Positions 40,434-50,239 of a DNA stretch of 64,000 nucleotides are shown here, one piece after another. The translations under genes were made by a program, and so were the position numbers. Source of the DNA: Rhodococcus rhodochrous (lineage in GTDB: Bacteria > Actinomycetota > Actinomycetes > Mycobacteriales > Mycobacteriaceae). How positions within the stretch are numbered: position 1 is the first letter of the stretch; each line of letters starts with the position of its first letter. The notes beneath the pieces were generated by a model that was not told the DNA's origin, did not search any database, and saw nothing but the letters and a program-made list of their open reading frames with translations. The stretch spans positions 4,021,444-4,085,443 of the forward strand of contig NZ_LT906450.1 of the NCBI RefSeq assembly GCF_900187265.1, given 5' to 3'.

Positions 40434-41708
40434 ATGTCTGTTGTCAGGTCCAGGCTCGCCACCCGCGCCATCGCGGCCCCCGCAGCACTCGTCGCAGTCG
40501 GACTCGTGTTGTCCGCCTGCGGAAGCCGCGCGGGTGACGAGGGCAGCACGGCCGCCTCCGGTGCTGCGTCGTGCGTCGACACCTCGGGCGACACCATCAA
40601 GGTCGGCTCGCTCAACTCCCTGTCGGGCACGATGGCGATCTCCGAGGTCACCGTCCGCGACTCGATCGCGCTGGCCGTCGAGGAGATCAACGCCGACGGC
40701 GGTGTCCTCGGCAAGCAGATCGAGATCGTCTCCGAGGACGGCGCCTCCGAACCGACGGTGTTCGCGGAGAAGGCCGAGAAGCTCATCGGATCCGACTGCG
40801 TCGCAGCGGTATTCGGTGGTTGGACGTCGTCGAGCCGCAAGGCGATGCTGCCGGTCTTCGAGGACCGCAACGCGCTGCTGTACTACCCCGTCCAGTACGA
40901 GGGTCTCGAGTCGTCGTCGAACATCTTCTACACCGGCGCGACCACCAATCAGCAGATCGTGCCGGCCCTGGACTACCTGAAGGAACAGGGCGTGACGTCG
41001 CTCTACCTCGTCGGTAGCGACTACGTCTTCCCGCAGACCGCCAACCGCATCATCAAGGCGTATGCAGAGGCCAACGACATCGAGATCAAGGGCGAGGACT
41101 ATACCCCGCTCGGCTCCACCGACTTCTCCACCATCGTCAACAAGGTGCGCACCGCCGACGCCGACGCGGTGTTCAACACCCTCAACGGCGACTCCAACGT
41201 CGCATTCTTCCGCGAGTACACCAACGCCGGCCTCAACGCTAAGGACATGCCGGTCGTGTCGGTGTCCATCGCCGAGGAGGAGGTGGGCGGCATCGGTGCG
41301 CAGAACATCGAGGGCCAGCTCACCGCGTGGAACTACTACCAGACCGTCGACTCCCCCGAGAACACCTCCTTCGTCGAGGCGTACAAGGCGATGTACGGCG
41401 CCAACAAGCCGACCTCCGATCCCATGGAGGCCGCCTACACCTCGGTCTACCTGTGGAAGAACACGGTCGAGAAGGCCGAGTCCTTCGAGGTCGACGACGT
41501 CATCGAAGCCGCCGACGGCGTGACCTTCGATGCCCCCGAGGGCACCGTCACGATCGATGGCGACAACCACCACATCACCAAGACCGCCCGCATCGGTGAG
41601 ATCCGCGGCGACGGCCTGATCTACACCGTCTGGGAGTCCGACGGCGCCATCGAGCCCGACCCGTACCTCGAGTCCTACGACTGGGCGTCGAGCCTGTCCG
41701 GTAACTGA
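40434..41708 (+). CDS. urtA: Urea ABC transporter substrate-binding lipoprotein
   Basis: The 424-residue protein has a lipoprotein signal (LVLSAC, Cys29). The periplasmic-binding fold carries UrtA-type motifs: [44 protein letters not shown] and [13 protein letters not shown]. It captures urea or short amides outside the membrane. It is the first gene of urtABCDE. GAAGGAAGGG lies before ATG 40434. Downstream urea carboxylase and allophanate hydrolase genes support urea as substrate. Confidence 0.93.
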   Translation: MSVVRSRLATRAIAAPAALVAVGLVLSACGSRAGDEGSTAASGAASCVDTSGDTIKVGSLNSLSGTMAISEVTVRDSIALAVEEINADGGVLGKQIEIVSEDGASEPTVFAEKAEKLIGSDCVAAVFGGWTSSSRKAMLPVFEDRNALLYYPVQYEGLESSSNIFYTGATTNQQIVPALDYLKEQGVTSLYLVGSDYVFPQTANRIIKAYAEANDIEIKGEDYTPLGSTDFSTIVNKVRTADADAVFNTLNGDSNVAFFREYTNAGLNAKDMPVVSVSIAEEEVGGIGAQNIEGQLTAWNYYQTVDSPENTSFVEAYKAMYGANKPTSDPMEAAYTSVYLWKNTVEKAESFEVDDVIEAADGVTFDAPEGTVTIDGDNHHITKTARIGEIRGDGLIYTVWESDGAIEPDPYLESYDWASSLSGN

Positions 41709-41734
41709 CAGCGGAAGCCGAAGAGGGAGACGAC

Positions 41735-42619
41735 ATGGATGTCCTTGTAGGACAGCTCTTCACAGGATTGAGTATCGGATCGATCCTGTTGCTGGCAGCA
41801 CTGGGGCTGTCGCTGACGTTCGGCCAGATGGGCGTGATCAACATGGCCCACGGCGAATTCATCATGGCCGGCAGCTACACCGCGTTCGTCGTGCAGCAGG
41901 TGATCTCGTCGGCCGGGGTGTCCCTGTTCGTCTCCCTCCTCGTCGGCTTCCTGGTGGGCGGCGTGATGGGCGTGATCCTCGAGGTCACCCTCATCCGCCG
42001 CATGTACCACCGCCCGCTCGACACCCTGCTGGTCACCTTCGGTGTGGGCCTGCTGTTGCAGCAGGCCGCCCGCGACATCTTCGGCGCCCCCGCCGTCAAC
42101 GTCATCGCACCGTCCTGGCTCTCCGGCGGCGTGGAGATCTTCGGGGCCGTCGTCCCGAAGACCCGCCTGTTCATCCTCGCCCTCGCTGTGGTGTGCGTGG
42201 TCGCCCTGATCGCATCGATGAAGTACACGCCGATGGGACGACGGATCCGGGCCGTGGTGCAGAACCGCGATCTCGCCGAGACGGTGGGCATCTCGTCGCG
42301 CCGCACCGACATCACCACCTTCTTCCTCGGCTCCGGTCTCGCCGGCCTCGCCGGGGTGGCCCTGACACTCATCGGCTCGACCAGCCCGACCATCGGCCAG
42401 TCGTACCTCATCGACGCCTTCCTCGTCGTCGTCATCGGCGGCCTCGGCCGCATCGAGGGCGCGGTGCTCGCGGCCGTCGCACTGGGCCTGCTCAATTCGT
42501 TCATCGAGTACTCCACGACCGCGTCGATCGCGAAGGTCATCGTGTTCGTGCTCATCGTGATCTTCCTGCAGGTCCGCCCGCAGGGCCTGTTCGCCGTCAA
42601 GACGAGGAGCCTGGTCTGA
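41735..42619 (+). CDS. urtB: Urea ABC transporter permease UrtB
   Basis: This 294-residue LivH-type permease has about eight membrane segments, the N-terminal GLSIGSILLLAALGLSLTFG and the loop EVTLIRRMYHRPLDTLLVTFGVG. It forms the membrane channel with UrtC. Its stop overlaps the urtC start (TGATG). The spacing of 26 bases from urtA includes GAGGGAGAC as ribosome-binding site. Confidence 0.92.
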   Translation: MDVLVGQLFTGLSIGSILLLAALGLSLTFGQMGVINMAHGEFIMAGSYTAFVVQQVISSAGVSLFVSLLVGFLVGGVMGVILEVTLIRRMYHRPLDTLLVTFGVGLLLQQAARDIFGAPAVNVIAPSWLSGGVEIFGAVVPKTRLFILALAVVCVVALIASMKYTPMGRRIRAVVQNRDLAETVGISSRRTDITTFFLGSGLAGLAGVALTLIGSTSPTIGQSYLIDAFLVVVIGGLGRIEGAVLAAVALGLLNSFIEYSTTASIAKVIVFVLIVIFLQVRPQGLFAVKTRSLV

Positions 42620-43755
42620 TGTCGTCGACATTCTCGGTCCGCAGCTTCACGAAACCCGGGCCCGTCCGCACAGCAAGCGGATTCGCGATCGCCGCGATCA
42701 TCCTGTTCGGTCTCGCACCCGCCGTCCTCTCCGATTTCCGTCTCGGCCTGCTCGGCAAGTTCCTGTGCTTCGCGATCGTCGCCGTCGGCATCGGTCTGGC
42801 CTGGGGTCGCGGTGGCATGCTCACCCTCGGCCAGGGTGTCTTCTTCGGCCTCGGCGCCTACATCATGGCGATGCACCTGAAGATCTCAGACGCCGAACTC
42901 CGCGGCGACACGGTCCCCGACTTCATGCAGATCGCGGGCATCCGCGAACTCCCCGCCTACTGGGTGCCGTTCGCCTCCCCCGCCGTCACACTGCTGGCGA
43001 TCCTGATCGTGCCGGCCCTCATCGCCGCCCTGCTCGGCTTCGGTGTGTTCGCCCGCCGCGTCAAGGGTGCCTACTTCGCCATCCTCTCCCAGGCACTGGC
43101 CGCCGCGTTCGCGATCCTGCTCGTCGGCCAGCAGTCCACCGGAGGGTCCAACGGCCTCAACCGTTTCCGCACCTTCTTCGGCTACGACCTGTCCGATCCG
43201 GTCAACAAGCGGATGCTGTTCTTCATCGTCGCCGCGATCCTGCTGCTCGTCGTCGCCGCGACCCGCCAGCTCATGCAGTCCCGCTACGGCGAACTGCTCG
43301 TCGCCGTGCGCGACCAGGAGGAGCGGGTCCGCTTCCTGGGCTACGACCCCGCCCTGATCAAGGTGGCCGCCTACACCGTCGCCGCCTTCTTCGCCGGCAT
43401 CGCCGGTGCGATGTTCGTGCCCATCGTCGGCATCATCTCCCCCGCCGACGTCGGCATCGTCCCGTCCATCGCATTCCTCATCGGTGTCGCCATCGGCGGA
43501 CGCACCACCCTGCTCGGCCCGGTCCTCGGCGCGGTGGGCGTGGCGTGGGCACAGACCACCCTGTCGGAGAACTTCCCCTCCGCCTGGACCTACGCGCAGG
43601 GCCTGCTGTTCATCGTCGTCGTCGGCTTCTTCCCCGCCGGCCTCGCCGGGGTGATCACCCTGCTCCGCCGGCGCCGCCGCACCACCCCGACGGAACCCAC
43701 ACCGCCGGCCGAACCCGAGACCGCCGACCTTCCCGAGATGGAGCCCGTGCGATGA
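42619..43755 (+). CDS. urtC: Urea ABC transporter permease UrtC
   Basis: The 378-residue LivM-type permease has about ten membrane segments with UrtC motifs FAIVAVGIGLAWGRGGMLTLGQG, AIRDQEE-like AVRDQEERVRFLGYDPALIK and QTTLSENFPSAWTYAQGLLF. A Pro/Glu-rich tail follows. ATG 42619 overlaps urtB, and the end overlaps urtD by four bases. Confidence 0.92.
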   Translation: MSSTFSVRSFTKPGPVRTASGFAIAAIILFGLAPAVLSDFRLGLLGKFLCFAIVAVGIGLAWGRGGMLTLGQGVFFGLGAYIMAMHLKISDAELRGDTVPDFMQIAGIRELPAYWVPFASPAVTLLAILIVPALIAALLGFGVFARRVKGAYFAILSQALAAAFAILLVGQQSTGGSNGLNRFRTFFGYDLSDPVNKRMLFFIVAAILLLVVAATRQLMQSRYGELLVAVRDQEERVRFLGYDPALIKVAAYTVAAFFAGIAGAMFVPIVGIISPADVGIVPSIAFLIGVAIGGRTTLLGPVLGAVGVAWAQTTLSENFPSAWTYAQGLLFIVVVGFFPAGLAGVITLLRRRRRTTPTEPTPPAEPETADLPEMEPVR

Positions 43756-44534
43756 GCAAACCCGTCTACGGCGGCAACGCCGGAATGAGCAGCGACTACC
43801 TCGAGATCCGCGACCTGCGTGTCACCTTCGACGGCTTCACCGCCGTCGACGGCGTCGACCTCACTCTCCTCCAGGGCGACCTGCGGTTCCTCATCGGCCC
43901 CAACGGCGCCGGCAAGACGACCCTCGTCGACGCCGTCACCGGCCTGGTCCCGGCGACCGGCTCGATCACCAAGTCGGGCGTCGAACTGCTCGGCAAGAAG
44001 ACCCACAAGATCGCGCGCCTCGGCGTCGGCCGTACCTTCCAGACCGCCTCGGTCTTCGAGGAACTGTCGGTTCTGCAGAACCTCGACATCGCCGCCGGCG
44101 CGGGCCGCTCCCCGTGGCAGTTGCTGCGGCGCCGCAAGGACGTGCTGCCCGAGATCGAGGAAGCGCTCGAGACGATCGGCCTGACCGCTCACCGTGACAC
44201 TCCCGCGGGCATCCTCGCCCACGGGCAGAAGCAGTGGCTCGAGATCGGCATGCTGCTCGTGCAGAACGCCGACGTGCTGCTCCTCGACGAACCCGTCGCC
44301 GGCATGAGCCACGACGAACGCGAGGAGACCGGGCAGCTGCTGCGCCGCATCGGTGCGCAGCGCACGGTGGTCGTCGTCGAGCACGACATGGACTTCATGC
44401 GCGCCTTCGCCACCTCGGTCACCGTCCTCGCCCGCGGCAAGGTCATCGCCGACGGCACCGTCGACCAGGTCCAGAACGACCCGCAGGTCCAGGAGGTCTA
44501 CCTCGGGACCGCCACCGCTCCCCAGGAGGCATGA
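43752..44534 (+). CDS. urtD: Urea ABC transporter ATPase UrtD
   Basis: The 260-residue ABC protein has Walker A GPNGAGKTT, the signature-like HGQKQWLEIGMLL and Walker B DVLLLDEPVAGMSHDE. The altered signature (HGQKQ in place of LSGGQ) is normal for UrtD. The first 11 residues before MSSDYLEIRDL may be optional, because a second in-frame ATG exists. Confidence 0.92.
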   Translation: MSKPVYGGNAGMSSDYLEIRDLRVTFDGFTAVDGVDLTLLQGDLRFLIGPNGAGKTTLVDAVTGLVPATGSITKSGVELLGKKTHKIARLGVGRTFQTASVFEELSVLQNLDIAAGAGRSPWQLLRRRKDVLPEIEEALETIGLTAHRDTPAGILAHGQKQWLEIGMLLVQNADVLLLDEPVAGMSHDEREETGQLLRRIGAQRTVVVVEHDMDFMRAFATSVTVLARGKVIADGTVDQVQNDPQVQEVYLGTATAPQEA

Positions 44535-45226
44535 TGCTCGAACTCGTCGACGTCCACGCCGGTTACGGTCGCACCGAGATCCTGCACGGCATCTCCCTCA
44601 CCGTCCCGACCGGGAAGACCGTCGCGGTCATGGGCCACAACGGCGCCGGCAAGACCACACTGCTGCGCGCCGCCGTCGGTCTGCTGCCCGTCACGAAGGG
44701 CAAGATCCTCTTCGACGGTGACGACATCACGTCGCTGCGACCGTCCGCGCGGGTCGCCCGCGGCCTGGCCTACGTCCCACAGGGGCAGCAGTCCTTCGGT
44801 CAGCTCACCTGTCGTGAGAATCTGCAGGTCGTCGCCGACACACGCCGCAACGGCCGGCAGCTGGTCGCCGACATGCTCGACCTGTTCCCCGCCCTCGTCC
44901 CGCTGCTGGACCGGCGGGCCGGTCTGCTCTCCGGCGGCCAGCGCCAGCAACTCGCCATCGCCCGCGCGCTGATCACCGAGCCGCGCATGCTCATCCTCGA
45001 CGAGCCCACCGAGGGCATCCAACCGTCGGTGGTCGCCGAGATCGAGAACACCATCGTCGAGCTCGGTCGCAGCGGCGACCTCGGGGTGCTGCTCGTCGAA
45101 CAGCACATCGGTTTCGCCCTCGACAACGCCCTGCACTACTACGTCCTCGAATCCGGGCGCATCACCTCGACGGGTGACGGCGGTGTCGACGCCGCCTCCA
45201 CCGTCCGTGCGGCGATGGCGATCTGA
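44531..45226 (+). CDS. urtE: Urea ABC transporter ATPase UrtE
   Basis: The 231-residue ABC protein has Walker A GHNGAGKTT, signature LLSGGQRQQLAIARAL, Walker B RMLILDEPTEGIQPS and the switch His in VEQHIGFAL. Tandem ATG codons (44531, 44534) follow AGGAGG; the second has better spacing. The end overlaps the GntR gene (TGATG), so the regulator is cotranscribed with the transporter. Confidence 0.93.
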   Translation: MMLELVDVHAGYGRTEILHGISLTVPTGKTVAVMGHNGAGKTTLLRAAVGLLPVTKGKILFDGDDITSLRPSARVARGLAYVPQGQQSFGQLTCRENLQVVADTRRNGRQLVADMLDLFPALVPLLDRRAGLLSGGQRQQLAIARALITEPRMLILDEPTEGIQPSVVAEIENTIVELGRSGDLGVLLVEQHIGFALDNALHYYVLESGRITSTGDGGVDAASTVRAAMAI

Positions 45227-45912
45227 TGGCCGCCGACACACGGCGTGAACGGGTCTACAAGGCCCTGCGCGCCCGTCTGATGTCCGGGACACCCTCCCCC
45301 GACGAACGACTCAGTGAAGAACGCCTCGCCGAGCAGTACGGGGTGTCGCGTACTCCGGTGCGCGAGGCCCTCGCCCGGTTGGTCTCCGACGGGCTCGTCG
45401 AACGTCGCGACCAGGGTCTGTATCCCTACCGTCCGCGCTTCGACGACCTCGCCGATCTGTACGAGCTGCGGACCACCCTGGAACTGCGCGGTATCCGCCG
45501 CGCGCTCGACGGCGAGTCGGTGCGGCACGATCCCGACGTCCTCGGCCCCGAGCTCGACCGCTGGTACGAGATCCGCGAGGATCCACCCGAACCCGACGCC
45601 GGCTTCGTCACGCTCGACGAGCGCTTCCACATGACGTTGCTCGCCGCCTCCGGCAACCGCGCACTGTGCGATGCACTCGCCTCGGTGAACGCCAAGGTGC
45701 GCCCGGTGCGGATGTTCGACTACCTGACCCCCGACCGCATCGTCGCCACCGTCGACGAACACATCGAGGTCGCCGAGCTGGTCCTCGCCGACAAGCTCGA
45801 CGACGCCCACGACCTGCTGCTCGCCCACATCGACACCTCGCGTTCGGTGGTCGTGCGTCGGGCCGAGGAGGCACGCGCCTTCGCCCGGATGGCCCGCGCC
45901 GTCCGAGACTGA
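45226..45912 (+). CDS. GntR-family (FCD) regulator of the urea locus
   Basis: The 228-residue protein has a GntR winged helix (residues 5-72; LSEERLAEQYGVSRTPVREALARLVSDGLV). The FCD helical domain has metal-type residues (DERFHMTLLAASGN, VDEHIEVAELVLADKLDDAHDLLLAHID). It is the last gene of the urtABCDE unit and is most simply the repressor of the urea genes. The shared GTATACAG motif upstream of urtA and the carboxylase is its probable operator. Confidence 0.87.
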   Translation: MAADTRRERVYKALRARLMSGTPSPDERLSEERLAEQYGVSRTPVREALARLVSDGLVERRDQGLYPYRPRFDDLADLYELRTTLELRGIRRALDGESVRHDPDVLGPELDRWYEIREDPPEPDAGFVTLDERFHMTLLAASGNRALCDALASVNAKVRPVRMFDYLTPDRIVATVDEHIEVAELVLADKLDDAHDLLLAHIDTSRSVVVRRAEEARAFARMARAVRD

Positions 45913-45913
45913 C

Positions 45914-45943
45914 CCTCCGGTCGTGTCACGTGACCGGACGGGT
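45914..45943. terminator. Weak hairpin after the GntR gene
   Basis: CCC-TCCGGTC pairs with GACCGGA-C-GGG across a short loop containing GTCACGTGAC, with one bulged C. It could reduce readthrough into the next gene. Confidence 0.4.
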
Positions 45944-45965
45944 TCGTTCGGGCACACTGGCGCTC

Positions 45966-46496
45966 ATGACACCCCGCATCCCGCCCGGACGTTTCAAGGA
46001 GCTCGGCCCGATCAACTGGGTGACATGGAAGGCCCTGTCCGCTGCCGGCGGTACCTCGGACGCCCACCTGTTCAGCACCCTCGGCCGCACCGGACGGCTG
46101 TTCCGCGGGTGGTTGCACTATGCCGGCATGCTCATGCCGTTCGGCCGCCTCGGCCGGTTCGAATCGGAGATGGTCATCCTGCGCGTCGCGCATCTGCGTG
46201 AGTGCGGTTACGAATTCGACCACCACACCCGCCTGGGCCGCCGTGCCGGGATCACCGACGAGGTGCGCGAGCGTATCGTCGCCGGACCCGACGCTCCCGG
46301 CTGGCAGGCGAGGCATCGTGCGCTTCTCGCCGCCGTCGACGAACTCGTGGCGACGAAGGATCTGTCCGACGAGACGTGGGCGTCGCTCGCGCAGTTCTAC
46401 GACGATCGCAGACTCATCGAATTCTGCCTGCTGGTCACGCAGTACGACGCCCTCGCCACGACCATCGGTGTGCTGCGGATCGAACGCGACTTCTGA
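45966..46496 (+). CDS. AhpD/carboxymuconolactone-decarboxylase-like protein
   Basis: The 176-residue protein has the CMD core: SEMVILRVAHLRECGYEFDHHTRLGRRAGITDEV (in family terms, RxxxxxxCxYEWxxH). There is a single Cys before the His and no second redox Cys, so it is not a classical AhpD disulfide reductase. It sits between the transporter-regulator unit and urea carboxylase, on the same strand. A role in urea use is guessed only from position. Confidence 0.75.
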   Translation: MTPRIPPGRFKELGPINWVTWKALSAAGGTSDAHLFSTLGRTGRLFRGWLHYAGMLMPFGRLGRFESEMVILRVAHLRECGYEFDHHTRLGRRAGITDEVRERIVAGPDAPGWQARHRALLAAVDELVATKDLSDETWASLAQFYDDRRLIEFCLLVTQYDALATTIGVLRIERDF

Positions 46497-46547
46497 TCCG
46501 CCCACACCGGCCGGCACCCGTTCGGCGGCGCGATCCCTAACAAGGCT

Positions 46548-46563
46548 GTTACACAACGTCACA
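46548..46563. promoter_or_regulatory. Weak GlnR-like box upstream of urea carboxylase
   Basis: GTTAC-ACAACG-TCACA keeps the GTNAC half and the spacing of GlnR sites; the second half is poor. Confidence 0.3.
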
Positions 46564-46586
46564 GCGGCGTCATTGCTGGTCCATAG

Positions 46587-46619
46587 CGTATACAGCCATG
46601 TCCACAAAGACGTATACAG
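46587..46619. promoter_or_regulatory. Direct repeats CGTATACAG at the urea carboxylase start
   Basis: CGTATACAG occurs at 46587-46595 and again at 46611-46619, 24 bases apart, flanking the ATG at 46598. The same half-site forms the palindrome upstream of urtA, so both are likely bound by the GntR protein. Confidence 0.55.
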
Positions 46620-49600
46620 AAGCGTCGGTCCCCTCGACCTTCGCCTTCGACACCCTGCTGGTCGCCAACCGCGGCGAGATCGCGTGCCGCATCATGCGGT
46701 CCGCGCACAAGCTGGGTCTGAAGACTGTTGCGGTCTACTCGGACGCCGACGCAACGGCCGCACATGTCGAACTCGCCGACATCGCGGTCCGGCTCGGCCC
46801 GGCTCCCGCAGCCGAGTCCTACCTGCGGGCCGATCTCGTCGTCGAGGCGGCCCTGGCCACCGGTGCGGGAGCGATCCATCCCGGTTACGGGTTCCTCTCG
46901 GAGAACGCCGAATTCGCTGCTGCCTGCGAGGCGGCGGGAATCGCCTTCGTCGGGCCGACCCCCGACCAACTGCGCGTCTTCGGCGACAAGCACACCGCCC
47001 GTGAGGCCGCCCTCGCGGTGGGCGCGCCCCTCGTCCCCGGAAGCGGACTGCTCGAGTCGCTCGACGACGCGCTCGCCGCGGCCGACGACATCGGATATCC
47101 AGTGATGCTCAAGGCCGTCGGCGGCGGTGGTGGTATCGGCATGCAGGCCTGCCACAGCGCCGACGACCTGCGTGAGGCGTACGAACGCGTCATCCGGCTC
47201 GCCACGGCGAACTTCTCGTCCTCCGGTGTCTTCCTCGAACGGTTCGTCCCCCGCGCCCGGCACGTGGAGGTGCAGGTCTTCGGCGACGGGCACGGCCGGA
47301 CGATCAGCCTCGGCACCCGCGACTGTTCGTTGCAGCGCCGGAACCAGAAGGTCGTCGAGGAGGCGCCCGCGCCGAACCTCCCCGACCACATCGTCGAGCG
47401 GATGCTCTCGTGTTCACGCGCTCTCGCGTCGTCGGTGCGGTACCGGTCGGCGGGCACGGTCGAGTTCGTGTACGACGTCGATCGCGGCGAGGTGTCCTTC
47501 CTCGAGATGAACACCCGGCTGCAGGTCGAACATCCGGTCACCGAGGAGGTCACGGGCGTCGACCTCGTCGAGTGGATGCTGCGCCTCGCGCGCGGCGACG
47601 ACAGCATGCTCGACGGACTGCCCGATTCCGGACCCGAGATCACCGGGCACGCGGTGGAAGCCCGGGTGTACGCGGAGGATCCGGGCCGCGACCACCGGCC
47701 GAGCGCGGGTCTGCTCACGCACGTCGAGTTCCCCGCCCACACCCGCGTCGAGACGTGGGTGGACACGGGCACCGAGGTCGGCACCTTCTACGACCCGATG
47801 CTCGCGAAGGTGATCGTGCGCGGCGAGTCGCGGCGTACGGCCTTCGCCGGGTTGGCGGAGGCGCTCGACGACACCCGGATCCACGGCGTACAGACGAACC
47901 TGTCGCAGTTGCGCATGATCTGCTCCGAGGCAACGGTTCTCGACGCGGAGCATGTCACCACGACACTGGCGGACATCCGCCCCACCGCACGTCGCATCGA
48001 CGTGCTGCGCGCCGGCACGATGACGACCGTCCAGGACTTCCCGGGACGGATCGGACTGTGGGAGGTCGGCATTCCGCCGTCCGGTCCGATGGACGATCTC
48101 TCCTTCCGCGCCGCGAACGTCGCCGTCGGCAACCCGGAGGGCACGCCCGGTCTCGAATGCACCCTGCTCGGTCCGCGCCTCGGGTTCTCCGATCCGACGA
48201 TCGTGTGTGTCACAGGCGCCCCCGCCGAGGTCACCGTCGACGGTGCGCCGGTGCCGATGTGGGAGCCCGTCGAGGTCCCCGCCGGTTCCGTTCTCGACGT
48301 CGGCACCCCCGTCGACGCAGGCCTGCGCACCTACCTCGCGGTCCGCGGCGGACTCGACGTGCCGCTCTACCACGGCAGCGCATCGACGTTCACGCTCGGC
48401 GGTTTCGGTGGACCCACCGGCAGGGCGCTCGCGACCGGCGACGTGCTCGGGCTTGCGTCCGGTGGCGCACTCACCGATCCGGCCCCGGTCCCCACCGGGA
48501 TCCGCCCCGCCTTCGGGCACACATGGCATCTCGCGGTGACCGAGGGCCCGCAACCGGCCCCGGCCTACTTCACCGCCGACGACCTGCAGCAGTTCTACGA
48601 CGCGACGTGGACGGTGCAGACGCACGCCAACCGCACCGGCATCCGGCTCGACGGCCCGAAGCCCACCTGGTCGCGCACCGACGGCGGCGACGCCGGTCTG
48701 CACCCGTCGAACCTGCACGACAATCCGTACAGTGTCGGCGCACTCAACGTCTCCGGCGACACCCCGATCCTGCTCGGTCCGGACGGTCCGAGTCTCGGCG
48801 GCTTCGCGTGCCCGCTCACGGTGGTCTCCGGCCACCGCTGGAAGCTCGGCCAGATCCGCCCCGGCGACTCGCTGCGGTTCGTGCCGGTCACCGACGAGGG
48901 CGCCGTCGAGCTGCGCAGCAGTGCGGCCCGCGGCGCCGACCTCCCACCGGTCGCCCGGCAGAGCGCACCCGACTGTGGTCGTCTCGGTCGCATCGAGCCG
49001 TTCCTGGACCACCCCGAGGTCGTGTACCTGCGCGGTGGCGACGACAATATCCTCGTCGAGTACGGCGAGATGGTGCTCGATCTCGGCCTGCGCATGCGCG
49101 TGCACGCACTGTCGGAGGCCCTGGCCGCCACGCGCCTGCCCGGGATCGTCGACGTCACGCCCGGTGTGCGCTCGCTGCACATCCACTTCGATCCCGACGT
49201 GCTGCCGCAGTACCGCCTGCTCGGGGTGCTGCAGGATCTCGAGACGGAACTTCCCGCGACGCGCGATCTGGTGGTGCCGAGCCGCACCATCCGTCTGCCG
49301 CTGTCGTTCGACGACCCGTCGATCGCCGAGGCCATCTCGCGCTACCGCAGCGGGGTGCGCGACGAGGCACCCTGGCTGCCGTCGAACACCGAGTTCATCC
49401 GGCGCATCAACGGTCTCGACTCGGTCGAGCAGGTCCGCGACACCGTCTTCGACGCCGAATATCTGGTCCTCGGCCTCGGCGACGTCTATCTCGGTGCGCC
49501 CCTGGCCGTTCCGCTCGATCCTCGGCACCGGCTGGTCACGACGAAATACAACCCCGCCCGCACGTGGACGCCGTCCGACGCAGTGGGCATCGGCGGCAAG

Positions 49601-50239
49601 TACCTGTGCGTCTACGGCATGGAATCGCCCGGCGGATACCAGCTGGTCGGACGGACGATCCCCATCTGGTCGGGCTACCGGCAGACGGGGCCGTTCGAGG
49701 AGGACAAGCCGTGGCTGTTCCGGTTCTTCGACCGCATCGTCTGGGAACCGGTGACGCCCGAGCAGTTGCTCGAAGACCGGGCCGCGGCGAAGGCGGGCCG
49801 GTTCGACGCCGACATCTCCGACGGCACCTTCGCTCTCGCCGACCACCTGCGTTTCCTCGAGGACAACGCCGACTCCATCGACGCCTTCCACGCCGCGCAG
49901 TCCCGTGCGTTCGACGCGGAGAAGCGGGCCTGGCTCGAGGCCGGAGAGTTCGACCGCGTCGACAGCGAGCCGATCGAGATATCCGCTGTCGGTGATCCCC
50001 TGGACGGGATGCCGGCAGGTGCCGTCGTCGTCGAGGCGCCGATGGTCGGCAACGTCTGGCGCGTGGGGGTCGCCGAGGGCGACACCGTCGCCGCCGGGGA
50101 CACCGCGGTGGTCCTCGAAGCGATGAAGCTCGAGATGCCCGTGCCGGCGGAGACCACCGGCACGGTCCTGAAAGTTCTCGTGAGCCCGGGCACGAAGGTT
50201 GCACCCGGGACCCCCCTTCTCGTGATCGGAGCAGTCTGA
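46598..50239 (+). CDS. uca: Urea carboxylase
   Basis: The 1213-residue enzyme carboxylates urea to allophanate using ATP, bicarbonate and biotin. A biotin carboxylase occupies about residues 15-465 (LVANRGEIACRI, KAVGGGGGIGMQAC, EMNTRLQVEHPVTEEVTGVD). The KipA-like (AHS2) and KipI-like (AHS1) carboxyltransferase domains lie at about 470-790 and 800-1010. A linker leads to the biotinyl domain with K1177 in EAMKLEMPV. Single-chain architecture matches known urea carboxylases. It is coupled to allophanate hydrolase by TGATG. Confidence 0.95.
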   Translation: MSTKTYTEASVPSTFAFDTLLVANRGEIACRIMRSAHKLGLKTVAVYSDADATAAHVELADIAVRLGPAPAAESYLRADLVVEAALATGAGAIHPGYGFLSENAEFAAACEAAGIAFVGPTPDQLRVFGDKHTAREAALAVGAPLVPGSGLLESLDDALAAADDIGYPVMLKAVGGGGGIGMQACHSADDLREAYERVIRLATANFSSSGVFLERFVPRARHVEVQVFGDGHGRTISLGTRDCSLQRRNQKVVEEAPAPNLPDHIVERMLSCSRALASSVRYRSAGTVEFVYDVDRGEVSFLEMNTRLQVEHPVTEEVTGVDLVEWMLRLARGDDSMLDGLPDSGPEITGHAVEARVYAEDPGRDHRPSAGLLTHVEFPAHTRVETWVDTGTEVGTFYDPMLAKVIVRGESRRTAFAGLAEALDDTRIHGVQTNLSQLRMICSEATVLDAEHVTTTLADIRPTARRIDVLRAGTMTTVQDFPGRIGLWEVGIPPSGPMDDLSFRAANVAVGNPEGTPGLECTLLGPRLGFSDPTIVCVTGAPAEVTVDGAPVPMWEPVEVPAGSVLDVGTPVDAGLRTYLAVRGGLDVPLYHGSASTFTLGGFGGPTGRALATGDVLGLASGGALTDPAPVPTGIRPAFGHTWHLAVTEGPQPAPAYFTADDLQQFYDATWTVQTHANRTGIRLDGPKPTWSRTDGGDAGLHPSNLHDNPYSVGALNVSGDTPILLGPDGPSLGGFACPLTVVSGHRWKLGQIRPGDSLRFVPVTDEGAVELRSSAARGADLPPVARQSAPDCGRLGRIEPFLDHPEVVYLRGGDDNILVEYGEMVLDLGLRMRVHALSEALAATRLPGIVDVTPGVRSLHIHFDPDVLPQYRLLGVLQDLETELPATRDLVVPSRTIRLPLSFDDPSIAEAISRYRSGVRDEAPWLPSNTEFIRRINGLDSVEQVRDTVFDAEYLVLGLGDVYLGAPLAVPLDPRHRLVTTKYNPARTWTPSDAVGIGGKYLCVYGMESPGGYQLVGRTIPIWSGYRQTGPFEEDKPWLFRFFDRIVWEPVTPEQLLEDRAAAKAGRFDADISDGTFALADHLRFLEDNADSIDAFHAAQSRAFDAEKRAWLEAGEFDRVDSEPIEISAVGDPLDGMPAGAVVVEAPMVGNVWRVGVAEGDTVAAGDTAVVLEAMKLEMPVPAETTGTVLKVLVSPGTKVAPGTPLLVIGAV

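Noticed and set aside
47410-49995. Very long open frames opposite or beside urea carboxylase
   Set aside because: They are side effects of GC-rich codon use; their translations are Arg/Pro-rich and show no domains, while the urea carboxylase frame has every expected motif.
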